Assembly: GCA_019359545.1 (NCBI GenBank)
Contig: JAHHHB010000003.1
Location: 124,001-188,000, forward strand
DNA length: 64,000 bases
Origin: Desmonostoc geniculatum HA4340-LM1
GTDB lineage: Bacteria; Cyanobacteriota; Cyanobacteriia; Cyanobacteriales; Nostocaceae
Reading direction: 5' to 3'
Below are positions 26,094 through 36,300 of this stretch, piece by piece (position 1 is the first letter of the stretch; each line of letters opens with the position of its first letter). The translations under genes were made by a program, and so were the position numbers. The notes under the pieces are model-generated. The model saw nothing but the letters and a program-made list of their open reading frames with translations. It did not search any database and was not told the origin of the DNA.

Positions 26094-26333
26094 TTACTCG
26101 TAAAAGAATGGAAAAAGTTGTTCTTCAGGAATGTATTTACTTGCCTGTCTAAAAATAGCTTTGCAAGTTCCTGTATCTAACTGCCGATGTAATGGTATTG
26201 TTAAAGTCTCTTTTTGTTCTACACCAGAACGACGCAGCTTAATATGACTGCCTTTTTGGCTGTGTACTTCAAAGCCAAACTCACCCAAAATATCAACAAT
26301 CTCAGCACCTGATAATCTTTTGAGTCTAGGCAT
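26094..26333 (-). CDS. hicA: HicA-family toxin (mRNA interferase)
   Basis: A 79-residue HicA/YcfA protein. LKRLSGAEIVDILGEFGFEVHSQKGSHIKLRR shows the dsRBD-like fold and the catalytic histidine in GSHIKL (His at about residue 30); TLTIPLHRQLDTGTCKAIFRQA follows. HicA toxins cut mRNA and are blocked by HicB. Its start overlaps the end of the HicB gene by 8 bases. The antitoxin-first order is one of the usual arrangements. Confidence 0.92.
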   Translation of the reverse strand: MPRLKRLSGAEIVDILGEFGFEVHSQKGSHIKLRRSGVEQKETLTIPLHRQLDTGTCKAIFRQASKYIPEEQLFPFFYE

Positions 26334-26559
26334 ATTTTAGTTGGAGTTCAAAAGTTACCATTAGAGAAGGTTTATCTACTAAGCCAAATTGAGTTGGATC
26401 TTCGTCTTCTAAATGCAAAGCGACTGCTTCACGAAGGTTATGAACAACTTCATCCAGAGTCTCTCCCTGAGTTACTACGGAAACTTCTAGACATTCTGCT
26501 ACGTATCCGTGCTGTTCACCTGGATGAATTACTGCTCTAATATTCTGCTTTAACTCCAT
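26326..26559 (-). CDS. hicB: HicB-family antitoxin
   Basis: A 77-residue HicB-type antitoxin with the degraded RNase H-like fold: IRAVIHPGEQHGYVAECLEVSVVTQGETLDEVVHNLREAVALHLED. No DNA-binding C-terminal domain is present, so it belongs to the short HicB class and may not bind its own promoter. It precedes and overlaps hicA. Confidence 0.92.
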   Translation of the reverse strand: MELKQNIRAVIHPGEQHGYVAECLEVSVVTQGETLDEVVHNLREAVALHLEDEDPTQFGLVDKPSLMVTFELQLKYA

Positions 26560-26639
26560 AAGTCATCTTAAGATTCCAAAAAGTCTATTAAGTTAAGTTA
26601 TGCTTTTATGCTAAACCATTAACTATGAATAATTCGTAT

Positions 26640-26800
26640 CCGCAACAAATCAGAGCGTAGGCGTAGCCCGTCGTAGACATCGCACACATTAACCCCATCA
26701 TCAAAAGTGCCGCAGCTACGCCCGTCGTAGACATCGCTGATTGGACACAGCTGCGAAGCGTGCGTAGACGCTGCATCGGCTTGTCGCCAGACATCGCTTG
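26640..26800. repeat. Interspersed CGTAGACATCGC repeats
   Basis: Copies of GTAGGCGTAGCCCGTCGTAG and CGTCGTAGACATCGC-type words are packed here and again at 27150-27320. One module (about 55 bases, containing CATTAACCCCATCATCAAAAG) occurs at about 26683 and is repeated with few changes at 27158 and 27266. They bracket the DUF433 gene. Open frames across them are not genes. Confidence 0.8.
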
Positions 26801-26828
26801 GGAAAATAAGCTAACTAGAGAATAGCCT

Positions 26829-27065
26829 CTATAAAATGCTGCTAAAAGTTGGAAATTTTTCAGCTTTAAGGCTGGCACTAGCATAGCCTAAACAAGCTTG
26901 AATATCTTCGAGGGTAATACCAGGGTAGTTGCGGAGAATTTCGTCATTTGTCCAGCCTTGAGCAAGAAGGTCAATGATAAACTCAACAGAAAGACGAGTA
27001 CCTTTAATAATTGGTTTGCCGACAAGGACGTTAGGATCTATAACAATTCGGGATTGCAAATCCAT
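26829..27065 (-). CDS. DUF433 protein, antitoxin-like, without visible partner
   Basis: A 78-residue DUF433 (VapB-like HTH) protein: RIVIDPNVLVGKPIIKGTRLSVEFIIDLLAQGWTNDEILRNYPGITLEDIQACLGYA. In many genomes this family is followed by a DUF5615 PIN-like toxin gene. Here the stop is followed only by repeat DNA, so the partner is missing and the gene is orphaned. It may be a residual antitoxin. Confidence 0.88.
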   Translation of the reverse strand: MDLQSRIVIDPNVLVGKPIIKGTRLSVEFIIDLLAQGWTNDEILRNYPGITLEDIQACLGYASASLKAEKFPTFSSIL

Positions 27066-27549
27066 AAAATTAAGTTTAATGTGTTGTTTTTATTTTATTC
27101 TATTTGCCTCAACAAACCTCTACTTGCTCAAATAACTACAATTTGGATTAGAGCGATCGCCCACATCAATCCCATCACCAAAAGTCTGTAGGCGTAGCCC
27201 GTCGTAGACATCGCTAATTTGACACAGTTGCTCAGAGTGCGTAGGCGTAGCTAGTCGTAGACATCGCCCACATCAACCCCATCACCAAAAGTGCCGCAGC
27301 TACGCCCGTCGTAGACATCGCATTGACAAAGTATTTCAGGTAAATGAAGTACAGGTAAGGGCACAACAATGTTGTGCCCTTACGGTTTAACCACTCATTT
27401 GAACCAGTTTTTCCGTTGTGATTATAAAATACACTTTTTTGGGGGTTTGAAAACCGGATTTGGTATGATTCCTTGATGGTAGACAGCAAGCGGATTTATC
27501 CGTGGGGGCAATCCAAAATCCAAAATCTAAAATCCAAAATTGTCTGGCT
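27066..27549. other. Repeat-rich spacer
   Basis: No gene is seen. It carries two more copies of the CGTAGACATCGC module (27158-27330) and a perfect hairpin GTAAGGGCACAAC-AAT-GTTGTGCCCTTAC (27355-27383). The end holds CCAAAATCTAAAATCC-type AT repeats (27510-27540). Confidence 0.7.
27355..27383. repeat. Perfect 13-bp hairpin of the GGGCACA family
   Basis: GTAAGGGCACAAC and GTTGTGCCCTTAC flank an AAT loop. Relative to the copies at 14314 and 37795, the stem has changed in both arms (CAGC/GCTG to CAAC/GTTG), so pairing is conserved. An upstream word ATTTCAGGTAAAT is shared with the 37.8-kb copy. Confidence 0.75.
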
Positions 27550-27907
27550 ATGGCGATCGCATACTTCTACTTCCACGCAGAATTGAATCATTTTTTACCA
27601 CGGCATCAAAAGCAACTGAGAATTTCCCATTCTTTTGATGAGAGAGCCTCTATTAAGGACATGATTGAATCTTTGGGTGTTCCTCATCCAGAAGTTGATT
27701 GTATAAAAGTTAATGATGAATATGTAGATTTTTCTTACATTGTTGCGGATGGAGATATTATCAATGTCTATCCAATTTCTACTCCGATCGCAGGTTGAGG
27801 AATTTCAGCGCTGTCAAAGTTGCGATCGCATTTATTGGAAAGGTTCACATTATGAACGATTGCAACAGTTTATTGATGGAGTACTTGATTCAAAAACAGG
27901 TGAGTGA
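27550..27907 (+). pseudogene. Mut7-C gene with internal deletion
   Basis: From the ATG at 27550 an N-terminal ubiquitin-like domain reads MAIAYFYFHAELNHFLP ... GDIINVYPISTPIAG and then stops at 27798. From about 27791 another frame continues as the C-terminal end of a Mut7-C RNase domain: VEEFQRCQSCDRIYWKGSHY, with its zinc-ribbon CxxC, to the stop at 27907. The roughly hundred residues of the nuclease core that should lie between are missing, and the frame changes at the junction. The junction is at a HIP1-like CGATCGCAGG sequence. The next gene starts immediately after its stop. Confidence 0.82.
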
Positions 27908-28858
27908 ATGACATTAATTTTAGCTCTCGATTTTGGCGGAACTAAATTAGCGGCTGCATTAGTAAACATCGGTGCGAGAGAATGGTTGCGTTATGAACGC
28001 CGCCTCTCGCCAGCAAATGCAAATGCTAGCACTGACTTGGAAATAATGCGATCGCTAATTTACTCTCTACTACAAGATACAAAACCGAGTGCGATCGGTG
28101 TTAGCTTTGGTGGCCCTGTAGATGCTTCCACGGGGACGGTGCGACTATCTCATCATGTCGCTGGATGGGAAAATATTCCTCTCAAAGACTTGTTGGAGAA
28201 AGAGTTTGGTGTGAGTGTTGGTGTAGACAACGATGCTAACGTTGCGGCTTTGGGAGAACATCGTTTTGGGGCGGGACAAGGTTACGATAGTTTATTTTAT
28301 ATGACTGTCAGCACCGGCGTGGGTGGTGGTTGGATACTCAATGGCCAGCCTTGGCGGGGTGTAGGTGGAATGGCTGGCGAAATTGGACACATGGTTGTAG
28401 ATCCCGCTGGGCTGGTTTGTTTGTGTGGGAAGCGAGGATGTGTAGAACGTTTAGCTTCAGGGCCTTATATGGCGCAAAATGCTAAGGAAGTTTTGGAAAA
28501 CGAACCGCACAGGCGCGGCCAGGTGTTGAGGGGTTTGGTGAGGGATGATTTAACGTTACTGACGGGACAGTTGGTAAGTGAAGCGGCGGCGGCTGGGGAT
28601 GATGTGGCTAAGGAAGTATTACACAAAGCTGCTTGGGCGCTGGGTGTGGGTATTGGGAATGTGGCGAACTTGATGAATCCGCAGCGCTTTGTGCTGGGGG
28701 GTGGTGTGACGAAGGCGGGGGAGGATTTTTGGCGGGTGGTGCGTCAAGTGGCGCGGGAGACGGCTTTGCCAGAGGTTGATTTTGAAGTTGTACCAGCGGC
28801 GTTGGGTGACGATGCGCCTTTATGGGGGGCTGTGGCGATCGCTTCTATGCTAGTTTGA
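27908..28858 (+). CDS. ROK-family sugar kinase
   Basis: A 316-residue ROK protein. LALDFGGTKLAAALV (residues 5-18) is the phosphate-binding motif, VDNDANVAALGE supplies the catalytic aspartate, and CLCGKRGCVERLASG is the zinc-binding signature CxCGxxGCxE. No helix-turn-helix precedes the kinase, so it is an enzyme rather than a NagC-type repressor; glucokinase-like activity is likely but the sugar is not shown. The ATG directly abuts the stop of the broken Mut7-C gene. Confidence 0.92.
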   Translation: MTLILALDFGGTKLAAALVNIGAREWLRYERRLSPANANASTDLEIMRSLIYSLLQDTKPSAIGVSFGGPVDASTGTVRLSHHVAGWENIPLKDLLEKEFGVSVGVDNDANVAALGEHRFGAGQGYDSLFYMTVSTGVGGGWILNGQPWRGVGGMAGEIGHMVVDPAGLVCLCGKRGCVERLASGPYMAQNAKEVLENEPHRRGQVLRGLVRDDLTLLTGQLVSEAAAAGDDVAKEVLHKAAWALGVGIGNVANLMNPQRFVLGGGVTKAGEDFWRVVRQVARETALPEVDFEVVPAALGDDAPLWGAVAIASMLV

Positions 28859-28970
28859 AATTTGGTTTGAGGGGATGCGATCGATTGAGCAATTTACAAA
28901 CTGGATATTTTATGTTGATAGTGGTTCGGTATGCATAACTCAAAATCACAATATTTCAAAGTAGTTGACT

Positions 28971-29109
28971 GTGATTTTAATCACCCCCCTTAATCCACAT
29001 AAAGGGGGGGAAACAAGAAAAATACGGTTCCCTCCCCTTTGCAAGGGGAGGGTTAGGGTGGGGTAAAAAATATTTGATACATCAATCATGACTTTTCAAA
29101 CAACCTCCC
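28971..29109. mobile_element. Second copy of the 13-kb MITE-like element, one end lost or diverged
   Basis: From GTGATTTTAA (28971) to ACTTTTCAAACAACCTCC (29091-29108) the sequence matches the reverse complement of the element at 12975-13166, including CCCTCCCCTTTGCAAGGGG and TTTGATACATCAATCATGAC. Only the right terminal repeat is clear; the left end is diverged or absent. It lies just beyond the end of proB. Confidence 0.7.
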
Positions 29110-29133
29110 AGTTAGTAGTCACTTATTCCTATC

Positions 29134-30243
29134 CTAAATCAAAACCAAATTATCCCGGTGAATCACAGTTTCCGCGCCGGCGTAGCCTAAAATTGTGGAA
29201 ATTTCTCGTGAATGATGTCCGCGAATTTTTTGGAGTTCATCGCTGTTATAATTCACAAGTCCTCTGGCAATTTCTTGACCATTAGTGTCACACAATTGCA
29301 CCGCATCTTGTGTCTCAAACTCTCCTTCTACTGCTTTAATTCCAGCTGCTAATAACGATTTTCCTGCCAAAGAAATTGCCGCGATCGCACCTTCATCTAA
29401 ATGCAATTTTCCCGCAGGTACAAGGCCGTAAGCTATCCAACGTTTACGCGCAGAAGTTGGTTCAGGTTGCGGTTCAAAATGCGTCCCAATCAATTCACCT
29501 TGGATAATTTTTTCTATATTTTGGGGAAATCTTCCTTGGGTAATTACAGTCCGCACTCCAGCCGCGATCGCAATTCTCGCAGCCGAAATTTTTGTTAACA
29601 TACCGCCGGTACCCCATTGAGAACCTTGGGAACCTGTTTGTATTTGTAATTGAGCTAATTCTTTAATGCTACTAACTAAAGCGATCGGTCGTGCGTCTGG
29701 TACGGAACGCGGATCGGCTGAGTAGAGGCGATCGACATCGGTGAGCAAAAATAACCAATCGGCTTCTACTAAACTCGCAACCAATGCCGAAAGGGTGTCA
29801 TTGTCGCCAAATTTTAGTTCCTCTACTGCTACGGTATCATTTTCGTTGACTATGGGAATTACTCCCAATCCCAGCAACTCTTGAAAAGTGTTGTAGGCAT
29901 TGAGATAGCGGCTACGCTGTACCAAGTCGCTGCGAGTTAATAATACTTGAGCGATCGGTTGTTGTAGTGTATTAAAAAGATCATCATATACACGGATTAA
30001 CCTACCTTGTCCAACGGCTGCTACAGCCTGTTTAAGAGCGATGGCTTTGGGACGTTCGGTTAAGCCTAACCGCGCACAACCCACCCCCACAGCGCCAGAG
30101 GACACCAAAATCACTCGGTGTCCCTGGCGTTTTAAATGACAGAGTGTCTCCGCCAAGGTGGCGATGGTAGAAAGTGCTAATTGTCCTGTTTCTGGTTTGG
30201 TAAGGCTAGAAGTACCAATTTTGACAACAATCGTAAGTGACAT
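29134..30243 (-). CDS. proB: Glutamate 5-kinase
   Basis: ProB phosphorylates glutamate in the first step of proline synthesis and is feedback-inhibited by proline. The 369 residues (ATG at 30243, GTG at 30246 as alternative) show the amino-acid kinase domain [41 protein letters not shown] and [15 protein letters not shown], and a C-terminal PUA domain (from about residue 280, [13 protein letters not shown] ... [12 protein letters not shown]). Length is typical of the PUA-containing form. Confidence 0.96.
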   Translation of the reverse strand: MSLTIVVKIGTSSLTKPETGQLALSTIATLAETLCHLKRQGHRVILVSSGAVGVGCARLGLTERPKAIALKQAVAAVGQGRLIRVYDDLFNTLQQPIAQVLLTRSDLVQRSRYLNAYNTFQELLGLGVIPIVNENDTVAVEELKFGDNDTLSALVASLVEADWLFLLTDVDRLYSADPRSVPDARPIALVSSIKELAQLQIQTGSQGSQWGTGGMLTKISAARIAIAAGVRTVITQGRFPQNIEKIIQGELIGTHFEPQPEPTSARKRWIAYGLVPAGKLHLDEGAIAAISLAGKSLLAAGIKAVEGEFETQDAVQLCDTNGQEIARGLVNYNSDELQKIRGHHSREISTILGYAGAETVIHRDNLVLI

Positions 30244-30436
30244 CACAAAAGTTAGGAGTCATTGAATTTTACATTTTAGATTTTAGATTTTTTCTGCAAT
30301 CTAAAATCCAAAATTGTCATCATAACTCATTATGGTACTGCAATTAAGCTTACCACTAAATATTTGATTTACCGATCTTCAATATAGTTGGGAATTTAAA
30401 CCTCTCATCAATTGATTCTGAATTCTGTATTCTTCT

Positions 30437-33250
30437 TCATGGTACTGCAACATACTTCCCATCTTTTATCTCTAATAAAATTGGCTCAGTTTCTCGTTCT
30501 CTTTGAGAACTGAATTTGAGTGATTCACCTGAAGTTTGTTTGACTGACAAATTGGCATTTACCAAACTTGCGAGAGTTGTTTTGGGGTTAGAATTAGCAG
30601 AAAAATGTTGAATAAAAGCTTGTGTAGCATCATAGCTACTAGCAGTACGCCAACTGACATCAATTGTCCATAATTTTTTAGCTGTTTGAGCGAATTTTTT
30701 GGCTTTTTCTGCGTCTCTAAACCAAGGAACGACTGTAATTAAACCTTCTACTGCCTTTCCACCTTGACTTAATATTTCATCGCTATATAGAGGATTAGTA
30801 CTTAATAATTTTAATCTTCCTTTCTTTTGGTTGTAATTAGTTAAACTATTATTTGCTTTAGCAATGTCTAAAGCAACATTACTATATTGTTGATCTGTAA
30901 TTAAAACTGCTCCCTGTGCTTGCTTATCTAAACTGAGATTAACTTCTTTTTCGGCATTTAGCGTCCTTTTTGTTAAATCTACTTGGTCGATAATTTTACC
31001 TCCTAGCTCCTGAAATTTCTTTTCAAATTCTTCCGTCATACTTTGACTAAATAAACTTGTCGAGTTAAAGATGACTACTCTTGTTAAACGCAAGTTATTA
31101 ATCGCATATTTGGCTAATTTATCTCCCATTGCCGCATTTGAAGGTATAGTCCTAAAGAAAACACTATTGTCGTGTAATGAAGTAGTACTACTAGCAGGAG
31201 ATATAATTGGTATTCCTTCCTTTTGATATTCTGTTAAAGCTGCTTGTGTTGCCTCACTAAAATTATGTCCAATTACTCCTAATAGAGATTGATTTTTTAC
31301 CAACTCAGCAGCAACTTGTTTGGCTTTTTCTGGTTCTTTGCCGTCACCATCATTAGCAACGATCACAGAAAGCAGTCTACCATTTAAGCCATTTTTATCA
31401 TTAAATTCTTGTTGCGCCTGTGCCACACCGCGCAATATTTCCTGAGCAAAATCAGTATTATTTGTAGGAACAACTACTGCTAAAAGAAAAGGATTTTCTG
31501 TTTGCTTAGCGCGAGCATTATTATAGTAAATTAATACTTCTGGATCTGTGCGATCGCTTTTTCTTGCTTCTGCAAATAATTCAGTAGCAGTTGAATAATT
31601 AGCGAGTTGAAAACTTTCAATCGCTTGGTCTCGATATGTGTTATTTTTAATAGGAAAAAAAGTGCGATCGCCACTACTTAAATTAATACTTGGATTGTCT
31701 ACACAAAAAACACCTAATATTTTATTGTCGCTTGCCAAGCATCGTGCTGACAAATTACCAATACCAGTGCCTACTAAGGCAGCAACAATTGTCATTACTC
31801 CTGCTGCTGCAAGGTAACGAATACCTTTAGATAACCTAGATTTTACTGGAGAATATACTTCTATATTCGAGATACTTCGATCCTTTGCTTCCTCTTCTGA
31901 AATTTCCTTTTTTTGGGTCTTAGTTTGTATAGAAAATCTTACAGGTTCTAAAGCTTTAGAGTAATTTTCCTCCTGTAAATCAAAGGATCTTTGTCTTTCA
32001 AGTACAGCTAAGGGATATTTTTTAGGAATCGAACCTAAAGTAGTGTCATCATTGAAATTATTCTGTTTTTTTTCCTCTAATGAATACTGTTTTTTGTGTT
32101 CGTCAGTGAAATAATGGTGTTCTTCGTTGAGTTTTTCTAATTCCTTAATTTCTTGTCGCAATGGATGACGTTGCAGCAACCAACGACGCACTAACTCAAT
32201 TTTTATTTTCTTTCCTTCCGCATCTAAAAATTTATGAGTAACAAGCTCTTTTAGAGCTTTTTCTATAACTTCCCTCTGAAATATTCCATATTTCTCCAAT
32301 ATTTGAAATGGAGTTTCTATAACTGGAGCTATTTTCTGAGACTCTGCCACCGCAGAAAACACTGCTTTTTCTGGAACATTCAAACCATCCCAAAACCATG
32401 CTAGACCGGCTTCTGCATTTTCAATTGCTTTATCAACAATATTATCTATATCTTCAATACCAATACGTGATTCGTCTAATTCTCTCGCTCTTACAAAAAT
32501 AGCAAAACAGATGACTTGAATAAAATAAGGATGTCCCGCTGATAGTTCAATAATGGCTTTAATCGCTTCCTGGCTATACTCTAAAATTCCCTGAGCAGGC
32601 TGAGTAATTAGCTGTGTAGCAGTATCTTCATCTAAAAAATCAATTTCATGAATATCAGCATCTTCAAAAGAATTGAGTAAATTTGGCATATTTGCTGATT
32701 GCCTACCAGCAAATATAACTAAAAATAGCTTTTGTTCTACTTCAATTAAAGAATGCAAGTAAATGAAAAAGTTCTCCAAAAGTGAATTAGAATATTTATC
32801 GCTTAATGCTTCAAACTCATCTAATAAAAAAACTAACTTTTTACCATCTAATTCGTTGAGAACTTTCGCCAAAAATTGACTGTAAAAAATATATGGTTCT
32901 TTACCTAAATCTTGAATAGTAGGCGGCTTAATTTTTTGGTCATCTATTTCCAGTTGTTCAATAATTTCTTGAGCCAGATCTGCTAAGATTTTGCCAAGAT
33001 TCTCACGAGTATAATCTTCTAAATTGAAAGCAATAAAAACAAAGTCTTCTAATTCAACAGATTTTGCAATGTTACGAATGATTGACGACTTACCGATACG
33101 TCTTTGACCATGCAACAAAGTAACTTTTATATCTTGGCTGAGATTATTTTTCAGAACATGAAATAAATCTTGCCGTCCAAAAAGTAGTTTTGGGTCATCG
33201 ATTGGACGACCGATTATATAAGGGTTTCTCCGAGATACTAACTTTGCCAT
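30437..33250 (-). CDS. Membrane STAND-like ATPase with periplasmic ligand-binding domain (937 aa)
   Basis: An N-terminal ATPase has Walker A GQRRIGKSS (48-56) and Walker B FLLDEFE (141-147), followed by a winged-helix-like part to about 365. A charged linker (370-470) leads to one membrane helix (about 478-500). Beyond it come two cysteines spaced C-x11-C (504, 516), a helical repeat-like segment (about 538-585), and a Leu/Ile/Val-binding type substrate-binding domain (about 586-937: LAVVVPTNNTDFAQEILRGVAQAQ, LLGVIGHNFSEATQAAL, GIPIISPASS). Topology is cytoplasmic ATPase and periplasmic sensor. It follows a paralogue by 94 bases. No transporter permease is nearby, so a signalling role is likelier than transport; the ligand is unknown. 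Confidence 0.9.
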   Translation of the reverse strand: MAKLVSRRNPYIIGRPIDDPKLLFGRQDLFHVLKNNLSQDIKVTLLHGQRRIGKSSIIRNIAKSVELEDFVFIAFNLEDYTRENLGKILADLAQEIIEQLEIDDQKIKPPTIQDLGKEPYIFYSQFLAKVLNELDGKKLVFLLDEFEALSDKYSNSLLENFFIYLHSLIEVEQKLFLVIFAGRQSANMPNLLNSFEDADIHEIDFLDEDTATQLITQPAQGILEYSQEAIKAIIELSAGHPYFIQVICFAIFVRARELDESRIGIEDIDNIVDKAIENAEAGLAWFWDGLNVPEKAVFSAVAESQKIAPVIETPFQILEKYGIFQREVIEKALKELVTHKFLDAEGKKIKIELVRRWLLQRHPLRQEIKELEKLNEEHHYFTDEHKKQYSLEEKKQNNFNDDTTLGSIPKKYPLAVLERQRSFDLQEENYSKALEPVRFSIQTKTQKKEISEEEAKDRSISNIEVYSPVKSRLSKGIRYLAAAGVMTIVAALVGTGIGNLSARCLASDNKILGVFCVDNPSINLSSGDRTFFPIKNNTYRDQAIESFQLANYSTATELFAEARKSDRTDPEVLIYYNNARAKQTENPFLLAVVVPTNNTDFAQEILRGVAQAQQEFNDKNGLNGRLLSVIVANDGDGKEPEKAKQVAAELVKNQSLLGVIGHNFSEATQAALTEYQKEGIPIISPASSTTSLHDNSVFFRTIPSNAAMGDKLAKYAINNLRLTRVVIFNSTSLFSQSMTEEFEKKFQELGGKIIDQVDLTKRTLNAEKEVNLSLDKQAQGAVLITDQQYSNVALDIAKANNSLTNYNQKKGRLKLLSTNPLYSDEILSQGGKAVEGLITVVPWFRDAEKAKKFAQTAKKLWTIDVSWRTASSYDATQAFIQHFSANSNPKTTLASLVNANLSVKQTSGESLKFSSQRERETEPILLEIKDGKYVAVP

Positions 33251-33344
33251 GGCCTTAAGAGTATACTACTAGGGTATTGTATCCTATTTTACACAAAAAT
33301 TTGATTAATTTCTGTTGCATATTTGACTGTTTTGTTGTTTTCTG

Positions 33345-36300
33345 CTATTGGGATGGCATAACCCACCTTCCACCTTGTATTTGAACTAAAATTGGCTCCG
33401 TTTGTCGTTCTCCCTGAGGATTAAATTGGAGTGTATCTCCAGAAGTTTTTGTATTATTTACAACAAAATTATTTTTTAAATTCTCGATAACTGTTGTCCT
33501 TGTAGAATTCGCAGACAAAGCATGAATAAGCGCTTGGGTAGCGTCGTAGCTGGTTGCTGTTCGCCAACTCACTTCTCCTCGCCATTGCTCTTTTGCTTTT
33601 TTGCTAAAGTCTTTTGCTTGCTGAGCTTCACGAAACCAAGGAACGACTACAATCAGGCCTTCTACAGTTCCACCTTTACTTAAAGTGTCATAACTGTAAA
33701 GCGTGTCTCCACCTAAAAGCTTCATTCCCGATATGTTTCTGTTTCGATTTCTGGCTCTATTAACTACATCCTGGTTTAACTTAGCAATTTCCAGAGCAGT
33801 ATTAATGCGTTCTCTGTCTGGAATTAATACAGCTGCTTGTGCTTCGTGTCTAAAAAGACTTCTAGAAACTTGTGCATCCATATCCAGTGACTTATCTGCT
33901 AAGTTAATTTCTGGTTTCAGCACTTTACCTCCCAGATTTTCAAATGTTTTGCTAAATTCCTCTCTCATGCTGTCGCTGTATGAACTGTCAGGGTTAGAAA
34001 AAATGGCTACTGTTTTAATCTCCAATTTCTTGAAGGCATATTCCGCTAATTTCTTACCTCCAGCAGCATCAGAAGGCAAACTTCTAAAAAAATTCTTTTT
34101 ACCCAGTAATTGCGTGCTGGTGCTAGTGGGAGAAATGACAGGTATTTCTGTTTTGCTGTACTCATGCAAAGCTGCTTTGGTAGAGTCAGAGCTATTGTGA
34201 CCAATAATTCCTAAAATCGAAGAATCTTTCACCAACTGTGCAGCTACTTCTGTGGCTTGTTCCAATTGATTTGCATCGTTGGCAATTTTAATCTCCAGCA
34301 ACCGACCGCTTAAACCATCATTTTGATTAAATTCGTGCTGTGCTTGTGCTACGCCACGCAATATTTCTTGAGCTAAATCACGATTATTTGCTGGAACAGC
34401 TACCGCCAAGGTAAAAGGATTTCCTTTTTGTTTAGCACGAGCGTTGTTATGATAAATTAATACTTCTGGATCTTTGCGATCGACTTTTACAGCTTCTGCA
34501 AATAGGTTGCTGGATTCTTGATATTTTTGTTGTTTAAAGGCTTGAATTCCTTGGTCGCGGTAGCTATTTTTAATAGTAGGAAATAAAGTGTGATCGCCAT
34601 TACTAATTCTACTCTTATCTTCTATACATAAAAGACCAAATTCTTTCTGCTTCCCTGGGGGACACTGAGAAGAAAAGCGGTAAGCACCATAACCTACACT
34701 CACCATGACCAAAGATGTGATTACTGCCAGTATTTTTTTGAGATTTAAATTCCTCTGATTTCTTGTTCTCTGGTTACTGAGAGAATCATTTGCTTGTGGG
34801 GTCGTAATTTTATTATTCTCATAAGTCTCGATTTCTAAAATTTTCTGTATAGCTGCTTTTGTCTTCGGTTCAATTTCTAAAATTTTGTTATATTTTTCCT
34901 TGGCTAGTGGGTATTCACCTTGAATAATTAAATTATGCCCATATTCTGACAAAGCATCTAAATATCCTTCTTTATCAGACTTATCATCCACTTGAAAAAG
35001 TTTCTTGTGCAGTTCTAGAGATTTCTCAAAATCTTTTGCTTTTAAATACTCTTCAGCCAAAGATGCTGCAATATTAGAATTACTGGAGTCTCTTTCTAAA
35101 GCCTGCTCATAATGCTGTATTGCCAGGTCGTGTTTTCCCTGTTCAGACCAGAAATTTGCTACTTCAGTCAGGTATTTAACAATCTCTTGAACGTTTTCAT
35201 TTTCTTGGGTTTTTAATTTCTGTGTTGTTAAATTTTGTATTTCATTTTGTAGTGAATGATATTCTAGTAACCATTGACGAATTAATTCTACGGTGATTTT
35301 ACGTCCGTCATCAGATAAATAATGGTTTTCTATTAACCTGTCCCAAGACTCAGATAACTCCTGTGTCTGATTTATACCATTTCTACCAAGCAAATCTAAT
35401 GGTTCTTCTGGAAATCTTCTTCCCTGCTCAATAGCTATCTTTTGAGCCTCAGCTACAGCTGACATAATGATTCTTTCTTCTACCGTAAGTACCTGCCAAA
35501 AACTTAGTAAGAAAGAATCAGCTTTTTCAATTGCTTTTTTTAAAATGTCTTCTACATCAGCACGTTCAACAATCCACTTTTCATTTTCTCTTGCTTGTTC
35601 AAAAATAGTAAAGCAAATAACTTGAGTAAAACATGGATGTCCTGCTGAGAATTGTAAAATTTCTTTTATTGCTTCATTTCGATATGTTAAAATTCCTTTA
35701 GCAGGTTCAACGATCATTCGTTCAGCACTACTCTCATCTAGCAAACCAATATTTTGGTTTGGTGCATCCTTAAATAAATTCAACAAACTTGGTAAGTCAT
35801 TAAGATACCTTCCAATTACTGGAATAATAAATAATTTATCTTGATCTTTTAAAAGTTTTTTTAAGTAGGGGAATAATGTTTGTTGCTCAACAATATTTAT
35901 CTCACTGTTATCATGACTTGCAACATCGAATTCATCAAGTAGTAATACTATTTTTTGATCCTGTATTTCTCGATAAACATTCAGTAAAAAAACTTCAGAA
36001 AATAAATTTATATTTTCTTCTAATTGTGCATTAGTTGGTGTTTGTAATCTATTTGCATCTATGCCAAGTTTATCAATAATCGTCATGGCCAAGTCATAGA
36101 TAATATTACTTAGACTTGACTGACTTTGATGTTGCAGGTCAAATTCAACAAAAATAAAGTCATTAGATTGAATAAAATTTGAAACTTGTTTCAGTACAGA
36201 AGACTTACCAATGCGTCTTTGACCATGTAGCAAGATAACTTTTACACCTTGGCTGAGATTATCTTCAATAAAATGGAATAGACTGTCACGACCAAAAAAT

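Noticed and set aside
26606-27489. Frames on the - strand with MSTTGVAAALL-type repeats (26606-26884 and 27232-27489)
   Set aside because: They are translations of the CGTAGACATCGC repeat modules and occur in several copies; no gene-like start.
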